From Cokeromyces recurvatus (lineage: Eukaryota > Mucoromycota > Mucoromycetes > Mucorales > Mucoraceae): DNA of 64,000 nucleotides. Of this stretch, positions 28,158-38,957 are shown in pieces (within the stretch, counting starts at the first letter, position 1; each line of letters begins with the position of its first letter). The DNA is taken from contig NW_026251389.1 of the NCBI RefSeq assembly GCF_025118155.1, forward strand, positions 1,240,001 through 1,304,000. The letters run 5' to 3'. Both the position numbers and the translations under genes were made by a program. The notes beneath the pieces were generated by a model that did no database searches, was not told the origin of the DNA, and was given only the letters and a program-made list of their open reading frames with translations.

Positions 28158-29489
28158 TAAATACAACTATTATTCCTGTTACATGTGAGACTAAGTTTTT
28201 AAAAGTATCAAAAATACTTTTTTTATGTTATGCAATTTGATTTCATCAAAATTTATTATGACTTGGTAGTTCTTGTATAATTTTCTAATTTCATTAACCA
28301 CTCTCATCAATTCAATTAAAATAGTTCGTTTCTTCAAAAAATATTTATTAAAAAAAAAACCCCATTTTGTAAGTTTTTTATCAGCTTACAAGTTGAAGAT
28401 TTGTAACATAAAAGTACCTTCAATTCAACACTCTGCTGATGCTTTTTCAAAGTGTCTAAACAAAGAACCTCTTTAACCATGTTAAAATTCTAAGCGCCAT
28501 TAGGTTGTTATGGGGATTTGCTGTTTAGGTTTAAGTGGTCCGCTGATTAAAAATTTTAAATCCGTTTATTGGATAATTTTTGGTATGCTCAAGAAAATTA
28601 GACTTTTAACCTTCGCTGATTGGGGCTATACGCACTGTACAGTCGTTCCAACGCCAAGCGGCCGTTGTGATTTTTCCAGAAGGCGGTTTTGATTCATCCA
28701 ATGGGCGGTTTGTTTTTATTCCAAAAAGGTTGCTAATTAGTTATAGAACAAGCTCTGGATATAAGCATAAGTAATATTATAATAGATGAATTACATAACA
28801 TAATAAAGGATAAACTATAAGCCTGAATATGAAATAAAACTCTGTATATAACATCTTGTAAATAATATAAAACTTCTTATTGACATTCAATCGTCTAGAT
28901 GTATCAATTATAAGATATTGTATCATTCCTAAATATTTATTTTTATAACCTTGACAAAGGATTCAGATCGTCTTTGATCCAATAAAAGAAAACTATAAAA
29001 AATATCAGGAACATACGCTCAGATCACCCAATAGATAATCCATAGATCAGTCTCTTGAATGAACAAGATGTATATCTGAATACTGACACTGTTTCATGAC
29101 TCGTGTTCTTTGACAGCTATTTTAATATAAATACAAGCAGTTGTGTAGACACAGAATAATCTTTAATCTTCAATTCTTATTTTTATTTTTATTTTCTTTA
29201 TTGAATAAAAACAGTCTCGAACTATACTTCCTTTTGTTTTCTTTCTCTTTTCATTTTTCTTTATTATATTATGTTCCATCACAACGATCATTTTCTTTTA
29301 TAATTTGAAATTGGTTTCTGAATAGTCGTACATCTTTGAGAACATCTAGTCAAAGATTTATATGTACAGATTAAACGGTATTGGTCGATAGATCACTGTT
29401 TCTATTTTACTCAGATTATGAACGTTAGGGAATAAATATACATAATATAATAACAAAGTTGGGAAAAGTATCACAACTGTTCCTTTAAT
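28158..29489. other. Gene-free stretch with one GC-rich island
   Basis: No supportable frame. A GC-richer island at about 28590-28710 (GCTATACGCACTGTACAGTC and CCAAGCGGCCG) stands out from very AT-rich flanks and has no coding frame. At about 29095-29165 a TATAAATAC-like box followed by a GTGTAGACAC stretch resembles an LTR promoter, but no copy is found elsewhere in the window. Confidence 0.4.
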
Positions 29490-29890
29490 ATTTTTATTTA
29501 TTTATTTTTTTTTTTTTAATAATTTGAGCTTCCAGTTCCTTTTGCTTTAAATCTACTTCCAAGGCTTCAATTGATCGTTTTAGATATGTTTTCCATGCAG
29601 CTTCTGATTTATTTTTAGTAGTAGGAAGTACCAAAGTGGGTGTAGGCTCAATAAGTGTCTGCTTGCTGATTAATGGAGGCAACCAAGGATCGACAATTGC
29701 ATAAAATACTCATTTGTGGATCACTTTCATCCGAGATGCTTCTTATGATTTCGTCCTAAATAACGTTTATTAGTACAGTGTATCACGTCTTTTTAAGTGT
29801 TTAAGGAGCATAACTTACATATAAAACAGCTTCCCCTTTGATTAAAGCTGGCTTCACTTCAATTGGTAACAATGGGCAAGAAATATTCAT
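29490..29890 (-). pseudogene. Decayed gene fragment beside an LTR-like repeat
   Basis: On the minus strand an ATG at 29890 opens MNISCPLLPIEVKPAL, reaches a GTAAGT donor, and resumes after a TTTAG acceptor with DEIIRSISDESDPQM. A frameshift follows, after which FYAIVDPWLPPLISKQ and a Lys/Glu-rich coiled tail run to the end. IEVKP could be an E-x-K nuclease strand, but the evidence is thin. The LTR-like copy 2 lies 11 bp upstream of the ATG. Confidence 0.45.
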
Positions 29891-29900
29891 ATTCACAGCG

Positions 29901-30210
29901 TGTCATGAACTGACTTATAATGTTATGTTTCATGATTAAACATGCAGATCATAAATTTATTTAAGCAATTCTATCCTAACTCTCTCTTGATCCACTCCTT
30001 CTAATAATACTGAAATCACCAACACTTCATTGTCAACAACATACCTTATTCGGTCGTAACTAACACTTTTCTGATTCACATCTTATCCTCAGACCTCTTT
30101 AACAATTCACAAATAAAATAATTGACTTTAGAACTATTGTTCGGCCTCATTGACTCTTTTTGTCTTAATATTATAATAATTTTTATTTATATACTTTACA
30201 AGAAATATCA
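29901..30210 (+). repeat. LTR-like interspersed repeat, copy 2
   Basis: Inverted relative to copies 1 and 3 and about 45 bp shorter because of an internal deletion. It starts TGTCATGA at 29901 and ends AAATATCA at 30210, so both LTR-like termini are visible. No clear target-site duplication flanks it. Confidence 0.8.
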
Positions 30211-30597
30211 GATATTGGTAGATGATAATTATTTTTGATAATAGTGGCGCAGTAAAAGCTTCAAATCTCAAGTTCTTCAATATAAAAATGAATAGGTTTG
30301 CGATCATATAATTTATATTTTGTGAGGACGAATAGTTCATGTTAAAAAAGAGATAGATGGAAAGGGCAGTGGTAACTGAGTCTTCTAATATATTTATTGC
30401 AAATTTTAATCGCAATCTGGAGGAGCACAAATATTAAATCAACAAAAGTCTTTTACGATCGCATTTAGCTGATAGCCAAATATATCAACTTTATTTGAAA
30501 AAAAAAAAAATCAATATCTGGGTAACTCGAATTCAACAGGTGCCAAATTATATTTCAAAATTCGTGAATTTTAAGGAAAAATCCAGCAATAATCAGG

Positions 30598-30713
30598 AAA
30601 TACACCTTTTGCCAAAATGATGTCGCGCTAAAAAAAAATGAAGTTGTATTAAAAGTAGTTTATCATACAAATATACAGGTTTGCGCGACATCATTTTGAT
30701 AAAAGGTGTATTT
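30598..30713. repeat. 31-bp inverted repeat (hairpin), 54-bp spacer
   Basis: The arms at 30598-30628 and 30683-30713 are reverse complements with two mismatches; the core is CAAAATGATGTCGCGC. GC content in the arms is far above the surroundings. It could be the paired ends of a tiny miniature element or a structured transcript. Confidence 0.85.
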
Positions 30714-30830
30714 TTAGTTGTGACTTGTGGGAAAATTTTGTTATTAGGGAGCTTAATGTTTTATTTAAATAGCTGCGTTCAATTTATTCCGTATTTTTTT
30801 TTTTTTTTCTTTCTTTGCATACTTTGTTAA

Positions 30831-31097
30831 AATGAAAAGTATTTATGAACATCATTGTGAAGTTGCTGGAAATGCCATTGTGAAAGCTGCTGGAAACGAC
30901 AATGCCATATTTATGTTCAAGGAAACTGTTTAATGAATTTGACTGGCCCAGAAGTCCAAAGAAGAATAAATAATTGTTCTATCGTAAAAGTCGGTCATAT
31001 CCATAAGGAAACTAAAAACATGGATGCGCCTACATCTGCTGCACTTACTTCTACTTCTGCACCTACATCTGCTGCACTTACATCTGTACCTATATCT
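30831..31097 (+). pseudogene. Short frameshifted coding fragment
   Basis: The first frame gives CEVAGNAIVKAAGN and stops. A second, offset frame begins at 30934 with NLTGPEVQRRINN and ends in two copies of a Pro-Thr-Ser-Ala-Ala-Leu-Thr-Ser unit. The two overlap at a probable frameshift. Family unknown. It abuts LTR-like copy 3. Confidence 0.35.
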
Positions 31098-31100
31098 GTA

Positions 31101-31458
31101 TGATGTTCTTTTAAAATATCAAATAAAAAATATTAGAAAATAAAAAATTAATATTAAGACAAAAAGAGTCAACGAGATCGAACAATAGTTCTAAAGTCAA
31201 TTATTTTATTTATGAATTTAACTTGATAGAGGTATTTATAAGGATTGTTAAAGAGGTCTGAGGATAAGATGTGAATTAGAAAAGTGTTAGTTATGACCGA
31301 ATAAGGTATGTTATTGACAATGAAGTGTTAGTGGTCTTAATATTATTAGAAGGAGTGGATCAAGAGAGAGTTAGGAGATTCTAGGCAGAGTTCCTTGAAT
31401 AAATTTATGATCCGCATGTTTAATCATGAAACATGACATTATAAGTCAGTTCATGACA
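31101..31458 (-). repeat. LTR-like interspersed repeat, copy 3
   Basis: Nearly identical along its length to copy 1, with scattered substitutions. On the minus strand it reads TGTCATGA to CATCA. Its plus-strand 3' end supplies the ATG from which the adjacent decayed gene is open, so that gene's own start may have been lost or displaced. Confidence 0.8.
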
Positions 31459-32972
31459 GACAGTAATAAATATATTTATAAAGAAGACCATAATGATAAT
31501 GACAACATTCTCTCAGATCTCACAATTGATCACCATCCAAGTCGGGGATGTGAATATTTCTTTGACCAGGAAAGAGCTTTGGGAGAAGCCAATGATCACG
31601 GAGAAATTGCTCAAGATGAATGGGTTATTGGTGACTTGTGCGTCTCAGAAAAATGCAGGTTGCTGAAAGACAACATTCTAAAATTGAAGAAAAGCCCAGG
31701 TAGTCTTTTGGACATTCGGTTGCTGTAAGTAAAAGGCAAAGTTCAGAATCAGTTTCAAATCTTACTCATTTCTTTTACCATTAGGGTAATGAATGATATA
31801 TTCATATTCGAGGCAGACGTTAATATGTCTGCTTCTAAATACTTCAGATTAGAAGACCACAATGCCATTATATCCAGTCTAAACGCCAAACAATACTGTC
31901 AAGAAATGGGCGTCAAGGCACAGCAATGTTGACAAGAGATTGTTGATGTAAGATGACATGTTTTCAAAGAAAATTTGATAGATGTAATGATTAATGTATT
32001 AAACTTTTTTTTTTTTCAAGAACCCACCACACGACTGGATAACCGCTTTAGGTTTTGGTGGAAGGATATTGTGTGAAGCAGTGAAAGGGGAAAATGACGT
32101 AGATATGCATACTGCACATGTATTAAACCAAGTGTAAAATATCAGCGAACAGTTTTCATTGATTTTTAAAATCTTATTAACATTATTGCTGTATTTAGAT
32201 TGCCATTGTTTATTTCTGGATCTCCTGATTATTCTGTAGAAGATTCTCTTGTGCACAACTACTTGTCGCAAATGCTTTTATCTATTTTTAGCAAAGACGG
32301 TCGCTTTAAGATTAAATGGTAATATAATAAAATCAAAAATGAAAAAAAAAATACAACGTATTGATAAATATTTATAAAAGGCGAACGAAGTGCTTCAGAA
32401 AGATTCAAAATTTAAGCCGGATTTCGTGGTCTATTCCATATCGATTAATGTGAAGTGCATCTCGGTGCTTGGCGAGTTCAAAAAATCCACAAATTACTCG
32501 GCAATAGAATCAGATAAAGTAAAACTCGGCAAGCAAATGCGAGCAATCTACAATGAACTTGTTTTGTATCGAGTTCCAAATCCCGTTGTCTGTGGCATCA
32601 TCTGCCAAGGAGATGACATATTCACCTACTAAATGGATATGATATCTCCTAAGCTATATAGAATGGTCAGGGTCTCAAAGGTGAAGTTGTTTAGAAGTGT
32701 GGAAGAATTATATTTCCTCCCGCACATCGTTTCTAGTATTGTACAATTGAAAGTAAGAATGGATTTAATAATAATCAAACAGTGCATATTGAACTAATTT
32801 TTCTGTATTATTTAAACAGAACATTGCCTTAGAAACCACTATGATAGCAAAATCGTCTATAATTGAAGCTGCAGAAAACAATCACCGAAATCCACCAATG
32901 CCGCCAATAACATGGCTTTCTTTCGAAAGTTATCATCTTTGTCGAAAAAGAAAAAGCCCATCGAATGAATAG
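31426..32972 (+). pseudogene. Decayed multi-exon PD-(D/E)XK-like gene
   Basis: Exons are recognisable at 31426-31724, 31785-31947, 32021-about 32133, about 32200-32320, 32381-32750 and about 32820-32972. Landmarks are LSDLTIDHHPSRGCEYFFDQ, LFISGSPDYSVED, then KFKPDFVVYSI and VLGEFKKSTN, a D...E-x-K pair expected for a PD-(D/E)XK fold, followed by KLGKQMRAIYNELV. Defects: TGA at 31930-31932 in exon 2, a one-base frame discrepancy at the 32320/32381 junction, and TAA in exon 5 after GDDIFTY. I recall similar multicopy proteins in mucoralean genomes but cannot name a function. The upstream limit is uncertain because the start lies in an LTR-like repeat. Confidence 0.55.
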
Positions 32973-33429
32973 TCGTAAACTTCCATAGTAATTAGCCCTC
33001 TTCCATTGTATTAAAAACTTTATATGATATTCAATTTAAATAAAATTGCAAAACATTTTACATTGTATAAATGATAATATGATAGCTTTCTTTCTTTCTG
33101 CGTATTGTTTTGGTTTGATCATAATAATTTTTTAAGATAATCAAGATTCTGGTTATCGAAAAAAAAGTATGATTTGTACTTGGAGTGACAAGTTAACTTT
33201 TTTTGGGAATAAAACAGTACAAAGAGGGATCTTCTAAATGGCACTAACTTATCATATCTTCTCTTATTTGAGGAAGAAATAACATCTATCTTTTACATAC
33301 TTACATTGCATCACAGATAATATCAAAATTTACAAATCATCAGAAGTTCTACGAGCACTATTTTCACTCCCCTAGTTGCTGAAAAATGTTGGTTTAAAAT
33401 TAAGTCTGAAGTATTTGATATACCTCTGA

Positions 33430-33468
<39 letters not shown>

Positions 33469-33780
33469 GAAATAATTGCTGACAGAATTGTAAACAGCAG
33501 CAAAAATAGTTACAATAAAAAATTACCAAGATTGGATCCACCCACTCCCAAAAACATTTTCTAAATGTTTTGACATATAAAATTTTTAATAGCAAACAAA
33601 ATTGAGCAACCTTCTAAAAATTTGAATAAACACAAAAATCTTACATTTTAAAAGAGGATCTCTTCAATATGAGTTTGATATTTTATCATAATATAGATTT
33701 CAGAGTTTCTTTTTTATTATTCACAAATGTTTTTTTTTTCTAAGCAATCATTAAATTTTGTGGTGGAATAATGGCAAAAT
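32973..33780. other. Gene-free stretch with a 37-nt A run
   Basis: No supportable coding frame. An A homopolymer occupies 33431-33467. The stretch separates the decayed PD-(D/E)XK-like gene from the next transposase remnant. Confidence 0.6.
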
Positions 33781-33789
33781 CCTTGAAGG

Positions 33790-34773
33790 TCGTTAAAGAG
33801 GAGACTGTTGTATGCTTCTTTGATTCCACTGGAAATCGTCTCTTTTTCCAAAAGTTTTTTCTCTCTTGAGTTTACTTTTAACAACTAGACCAAAATAACT
33901 CAATTGGGTTGAGTTCAGGAAAGTATGGAAGGTGATATATACAGCCATAGCTACGACTGGTGGTATAGCGTTTGATGTCTTTTGAAGTATGGATCGGAGC
34001 ATTATCCATGACAATATAATGACATTTAAACTCTTCATGGTTATCTAAGACGTCCAAGGTATTTTTGACGAAGTTAATATAATGACTGTTACTGTAACTC
34101 CCTTTCCCTCCCCCTGCACCGTTAACAATCAAGTCATTACTGCCTAGTCTTCTCTTCTTCGATGGTATCATGGGTCAATGCAACTGAATATTTACAATCC
34201 CAAACAGTGAAATTGCACCCAAAATCATTGTGGTCCTTGTTCTAGTTTCAGGTACAATTACTTCAGCTCTAGTTCCCCCGCTTTTTTTTTGACCACGCCA
34301 TAAATCGCTTAAGATTTATATGAAAACCGGCTTTATCTATGAAAACATAATTACTCGTGTAGTCCATATCTCATCTCCTTAAGCTAATTTAAAACTCATT
34401 CATATCTTCGCTCAATACTATCAGGGCTGTTCCTCTGAATCGAATACATGTGAGCTTTTTTTTTTTTTTAAAAAAAAAAGTCAAGTTGTATTTCACTTGT
34501 CAAAAAGTTATAAACGGATGTCTTTCCTATTTTTAAACCATCAAATTCGCTAGTTAAGCTTGCCATGGCTGAATCAACTACAGCAGATGGGTTATCATCA
34601 TAAAAGCTGATAAGGTGCTTACGCATTTCATTCAAGATCGAAGGATGACCCACCTTTTTTCCATTATTTAGCTCTAGGATATCCGATGGATTTTCTTCAT
34701 CCTTTTTAACGCAGACATAAGTCGTAGGCCTATTGTTCCCCCCAGATGCTTTGCTGCTTGCCCCATGAGTCAT
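33790..34773 (-). mobile_element. Decayed Tc1/mariner-like transposase, copy 4
   Basis: The minus-strand N-terminal part (34773-34468) has a helix-turn-helix-type KHLISFYDDNPSAVVDSAM and KIGKTSVYNFL. After frameshifts the C-terminal part (34171-33878) shows CHYIVMDNAPIHTSKDIK, the second catalytic Asp, and LPYFPELNPIELFW with the third catalytic Glu. The first catalytic block is damaged. An A/T insertion near 34459-34480 breaks the frame. It is more similar to copy 5 than to copies 1 and 2. Confidence 0.85.
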
Positions 34774-34819
34774 GGCTTTTTCGTAAATAAATAAATAAAT
34801 AAATAAATAAATAGATAAA

Positions 34820-34820
<1 letters not shown>

Positions 34821-34880
<60 letters not shown>
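34821..34880. repeat. Poly(A) homopolymer, 60 nt, next to (TAAA)n
   Basis: Directly preceded by a (AAAT)n run at about 34780-34815. It lies inside a minus-strand open stretch that it fills with Phe codons. Confidence 0.95.
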
Positions 34881-34881
<1 letters not shown>

Positions 34882-34889
34882 AGTTGTTC

Positions 34890-35224
34890 TTTGACAGCAT
34901 CGCCATGTTTCCGATATGAACGAACCTCATTTTCCTTTTTTTTATTATTAGGCTTCTCATGTAAGCTTCGTTTTTCATTGTGAGGTTTTTCTTTTGTTTT
35001 GTTTTTTTTTCATGTGATTTATAGTACAAATGCTTATCATAATTAGTAGTGTAATCGATGGGATATGCCTCAGTATCAATATCCATTTTGAAATGCATAT
35101 TTCCCACTTTCATCCACAACATCACCTTTCCCATTTTTTGTAGATAAGACATACGCTCATATTTTGCTTTAACTGTATACAAGTCAAGTAAAGATGAGGC
35201 ATCTATTTGCAAAAAGTGTACCAT
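34890..35224 (-). pseudogene. Decayed coding fragment of unknown family
   Basis: The minus-strand frame contains KAKYERMSYLQKMGKVMLW, KVGNMHFKMDID and TNYDKHLYYKSHEKK, which looks like real protein but is cut by the 60-nt A run on one side and by stops on the other. It may be an unrelated gene fragment caught between elements. Confidence 0.35.
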
Positions 35225-35762
35225 CTAATTTAAGCATTTGTAAAAATAAAATTCAGGGACTGTGAAATCTAAAAGTAACTCTGTGCAATTTTAGTCTCCT
35301 GAAGTGTGCCAATAATTTCTATATCACATAATTTAAAACGATCATATAAATATTTTTTTTTAATTAGGGGTTCTCATGTGAGTTATATATGCACATTACT
35401 TGTTTCAATTTCTTATTTTCTATCTTGCATTATATTCCCCTCCTCTATTTTTTTTTTTTTTTTTCACTCCTTCATGTACTCATTACCGATATTATCGGCC
35501 AATCAAATGTAAAAGAAAAATTTTTTTTGTTTATTTTTTCCAAATACTATGACAAAGTAAATTTTTTTTAATTTTTTTAATTTTTTTTTTTGGACCTTGT
35601 TTTCTTTTGTGTGCGTGTCTATATATACATTAATATACACATATACAGCATTATTTTATTTTTGTTGTATTGCGTTTATTTCTTCTTCCCTTTTTTCCCT
35701 TTCCCTTTTTTCTTCTTTACTTTTTTTTTTAAACTATTAGGAAAGAAATATAACTCTATATA
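35225..35762. other. T-rich upstream region of CDC20
   Basis: No gene. A pyrimidine-rich tract (TTTTTTCCC, CCCTTTTTTC repeats at about 35680-35730) directly precedes the start codon, as in many fungal promoters. Confidence 0.6.
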
Positions 35763-37558
35763 ATGTCCAAATCATTAGGAAAAAAAGTTAACACTGAAAA
35801 GGGATTATCATCTCTCATTACAAACTATTTTCCAACAAACACAACTAAATCTTCAGATGCTCCTGATCCTCCTACTAAGCAACAAAAGTTGCCTTTATCA
35901 TCTATTCATGATAATTTAAAAGATGATAGTAGTGTCTCTAAAAATAAAGAATATACACAACGTAAAAAGGAACAAGACTTTGCTATGCGTTTTAATAGTA
36001 TTGGTAATAGCTCATCTACTTCTGGTAGCAGTAGTTATACACCACAGTTTACTATGCGTCCTAGTTTAAAACGTTCGCGTTCTACTGCTTCTCATCTTGA
36101 TACATTAAACGAAGAATGGTTAACTGCACCTATTAAATGCAGACAAAAAACTTATGATAACACACACTTTGTAAGTTTTTATTATAATTATAATTATCTT
36201 TTTTTTTTTTTCTTTTTTTAATTTTTTGTGTGTCCTTAAAAACCATGAAACACAATCAATTTGATAATGAATTAATTATGTATTTTTTTTTTTGCCCATA
36301 GTATGATCGTTTTATACCCAGTGTAATTGATATGCCTTCTGCTCAAGCACGTATCAATAATATACACTCTTTTACTATTCCAGATGGTAGTGGTCAAGAA
36401 ACCTTTGATGAACAAATCGCTAGAGCTATTGGTATTGATCCTTCTAAACGTATCTTATCCTTTGATAGGAGACCCCCCATACAAAAGGTGGACGTCACGA
36501 AGAACTCTCCTCTTCCAACCACCTTACGTCCTGCTAACTCTGTTAAAATGAAGCGTCGTATTAATATGACGCCAGAAAGAATCTTGGATGCCCCCTATAT
36601 TGTGGATGACTATTATCTTAATGTTCTTGATTGGTCTAAAAAGAACATCGTGGCTATTGGTATGGACAAGTCTGTCTATCTTTGGAATGCTGATACAGGT
36701 GCTATTCGAGCTCTTAAATATAATTCTAATGATCAAGTCTGTTCCTTATCGTGGTCCTCTGATGGTTATTACTTGGCTGTGGGTACAGAATCCGGTGATA
36801 CACAAATATGGGACGTGCAATCTAATACAAAGCTTCGTTCAATGAAGGGAGGAGGTCAAGAATGTCGTATTGGTGCACTTGCCTGGGATCGTTACTATTG
36901 CTCATCTGGTGCCTATAACGGTAGTATCTTTCATCATGATGTCCGTATTGCTAAACACGTAGTACGTCAAATGTATGGTCATGATGAAGAAGTCTGTGGG
37001 CTCAAATGGCGTTGGGATGGTGGTGCCTTGGCTAGTGGCGGTAACGATAACACGGTGAATATCTGGGATGCACGCGTCTCTCAAGCCAGACACACGAAAA
37101 GAAGTCATACAGGTGCTATTAAGGCTCTCGCTTGGTGTCCATGGAAACATGACTTGTTAGCTACAGGTGGTGGTCGTGATGATAAGAAGATTTGCTTCTG
37201 GGATACAACCCATGGTAACCGTCTCAAGACAATTCAAACTGACTCTCAAGTGACTTCCTTAAACTGGTCTCAACATCATCGTGAAATCGTTTCAACTCAT
37301 GGTGGTTCTAGGAATCAAATTAATGTCTGGGGTTATCCTAGTCTTGAAAAAATCGCTGATATCCCCGCTCATTCAACAAGAATCTTACATGCTGCTCTTA
37401 GTCCTGATGGACAAACATTAGCTACTGCTGCTGCTGATGAAAATCTTAAATTCTGGCGTATCTTTGATGCTGAAGGTCTTTCACGTTTAACCTCTGGTCA
37501 TCAAAGTCGTGCTGAAAAGCGAGAATCTTTGTTGAGAAGACAAAGATCCATTCGTTAA
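35763..37558 (+). CDS. CDC20: Anaphase-promoting complex activator, WD40 protein
   Basis: Exons 35763-36170 and 36302-37558 encode 554 residues. This is the Cdc20/Slp1/Fizzy family, which brings substrates to the anaphase-promoting complex. Just after the intron is YDRFIPSV, a C-box-like element that contacts the APC/C, although the canonical DRFIPxR Arg is replaced. The WD40 propeller starts near residue 240 (YYLNVLDWSKKNIVAIGM), with seven repeats including LKWRWDGGALASGGND and CFWDTTHGNRLKTI. The chain ends in the Ile-Arg tail (QRSIR) that docks on APC/C TPR subunits. The Ser/Thr- and Lys-rich N-terminus is the expected regulatory region. The lack of an obvious KEN box and the overall sequence favour Cdc20 over Cdh1. 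Confidence 0.9.
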
Positions 37559-37589
37559 ACATAGCCTATACCTTTTTTTTATATATAAG

Positions 37590-37641
<52 letters not shown>

Positions 37642-38035
37642 GGTGCATTATCTTGTAACTGAGATAAAAAAAAAATGCATATACTTCACCTTTTTTTTTT
37701 TGTTTTATAATAATTTATGTGAAAATAATATACACCTTTCAAGGAATAAATAGTATAAAATACTCTTTTATTGTCATAATAAAAAATATCAATATTTTTT
37801 TTTAAAAAAAAATAAAATAAAATAAGCTTTACATTTTTATTTGTCTATATTATGGAGTACCACATACATAAATGAAGTGGTTTATATTACTATTGTTTAG
37901 GAAAGGAGTTTATTTATTTATTTATTTTTTTTTTTAGAAAAAACGGAATCGTTCTTATATGAATCCTTCTGCTGCATGTATGCTTTTTAGACTACTTAAA
38001 TTAAGCTATTTAAAATAAACAAAGGAAGGAGAAGA

Positions 38036-38081
<46 letters not shown>

Positions 38082-38336
38082 TTGGTTATATATTTAACTT
38101 GAGAAAAAAAAAAGAACAAGAACAAGAAAACCCTTTTTAAAATTTCCTTTTATATAGTCTTAATTAATTATTTGTAATTAGTAATTATTAGATAAAGAAG
38201 GAACTTTCTGTTATTATTTACAACCCTTCATCAAAAAAAAGGGGGAGGGGAAGGGGAGAAAGTCACAAAGAAGGGAGATAGTGGAGAAGAGAAGAGGGGT
38301 ATATATAAGAGTGAACAAAGATAGATATAGCAGCAT
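37559..38336. other. Intergenic with A/T homopolymers
   Basis: Holds a 50-nt A run (37590-37639) and a 42-nt T run (38038-38079) between two convergent genes. A purine-rich GGGGGAGGGG stretch near 38249 lies beyond the zinc-finger gene's stop. No frame is supportable. Confidence 0.7.
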
Positions 38337-38939
38337 CTAAAGAAGGGGGAAACGAGGTGAATAATAATGTAAAGTAGGAAACGGAGGCGGTAAATGATTT
38401 GAAGGGAAAAGAGAAGAGGGAATAAAATGATCTGTACTACTATCTTTGAATGACAATAATGGTAGATGTTGTTCTATAGGAGGTGGTGTTAAAGGATCAC
38501 GATTGCTAGTGGATTGAATAGAAGACTTAGGATGCATATGTCCTTGGTGCCTTGAAAGCGTTGTCTTTCTTGTAAAGGATTTTTGACATTGATGACAATA
38601 ATAGGGACGATTCCCTGTATGAGTTCTACGATGTCTTGCTAAAGAAGAGGAATCCCCAAAGGACTTTTGACAATGTTCACACACATGAGGTCTTTCACCT
38701 GTATGCGTTCTTAAATGAACTGTAAGAGCAGATCGTTGAATAAATTGTTTTTCACATCCTTCCCATTCACAGTGGTAAGGTCTTTCACCTGTATGAATAC
38801 GCTTGTGTCGTGCAAGATCAGATCGTCTTGTGAAGCCTTTTGTACATTCTTCCCAATTGCATGTGTAACGTTTAGCCTTGGTTGCTGTCGTACTCTTCTT
38901 AGTCGTCGTTGTTGAATTCAATAAGCTACAAATGTCCAT
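38337..38939 (-). CDS. C2H2 zinc-finger transcription factor, four fingers
   Basis: Intronless, 200 residues from the ATG at 38939; a few upstream in-frame codons inside a T run are unlikely to be used. Residues about 28-150 form four tandem C2H2 fingers: two GLI/ZAP-type with CX4C spacing ([20 protein letters not shown]) and two with CX2C ([16 protein letters not shown]). They are joined by TGERPY/TGERPH/TGNRPY linkers. The last finger ends with an irregular HQGHMH. A Pro/Ser/Thr-rich C-terminal tail follows. Sequence-specific DNA binding is expected; the target is unknown. The 3.7-kb AT-rich region upstream could hold a long promoter or leader. Confidence 0.85.
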   Translation of the reverse strand: MDICSLLNSTTTTKKSTTATKAKRYTCNWEECTKGFTRRSDLARHKRIHTGERPYHCEWEGCEKQFIQRSALTVHLRTHTGERPHVCEHCQKSFGDSSSLARHRRTHTGNRPYYCHQCQKSFTRKTTLSRHQGHMHPKSSIQSTSNRDPLTPPPIEQHLPLLSFKDSSTDHFIPSSLFPSNHLPPPFPTLHYYSPRFPLL

Positions 38940-38957
38940 TTTTTTTTTTTTTTGCAA

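Noticed and set aside
34730..35224. A single 164-codon gene spanning the 60-nt A run
   Set aside because: About a third of it is Phe or Leu/Tyr/Ile from homopolymer and simple repeat; only the upstream third looks like protein, so it is reported as a fragment.
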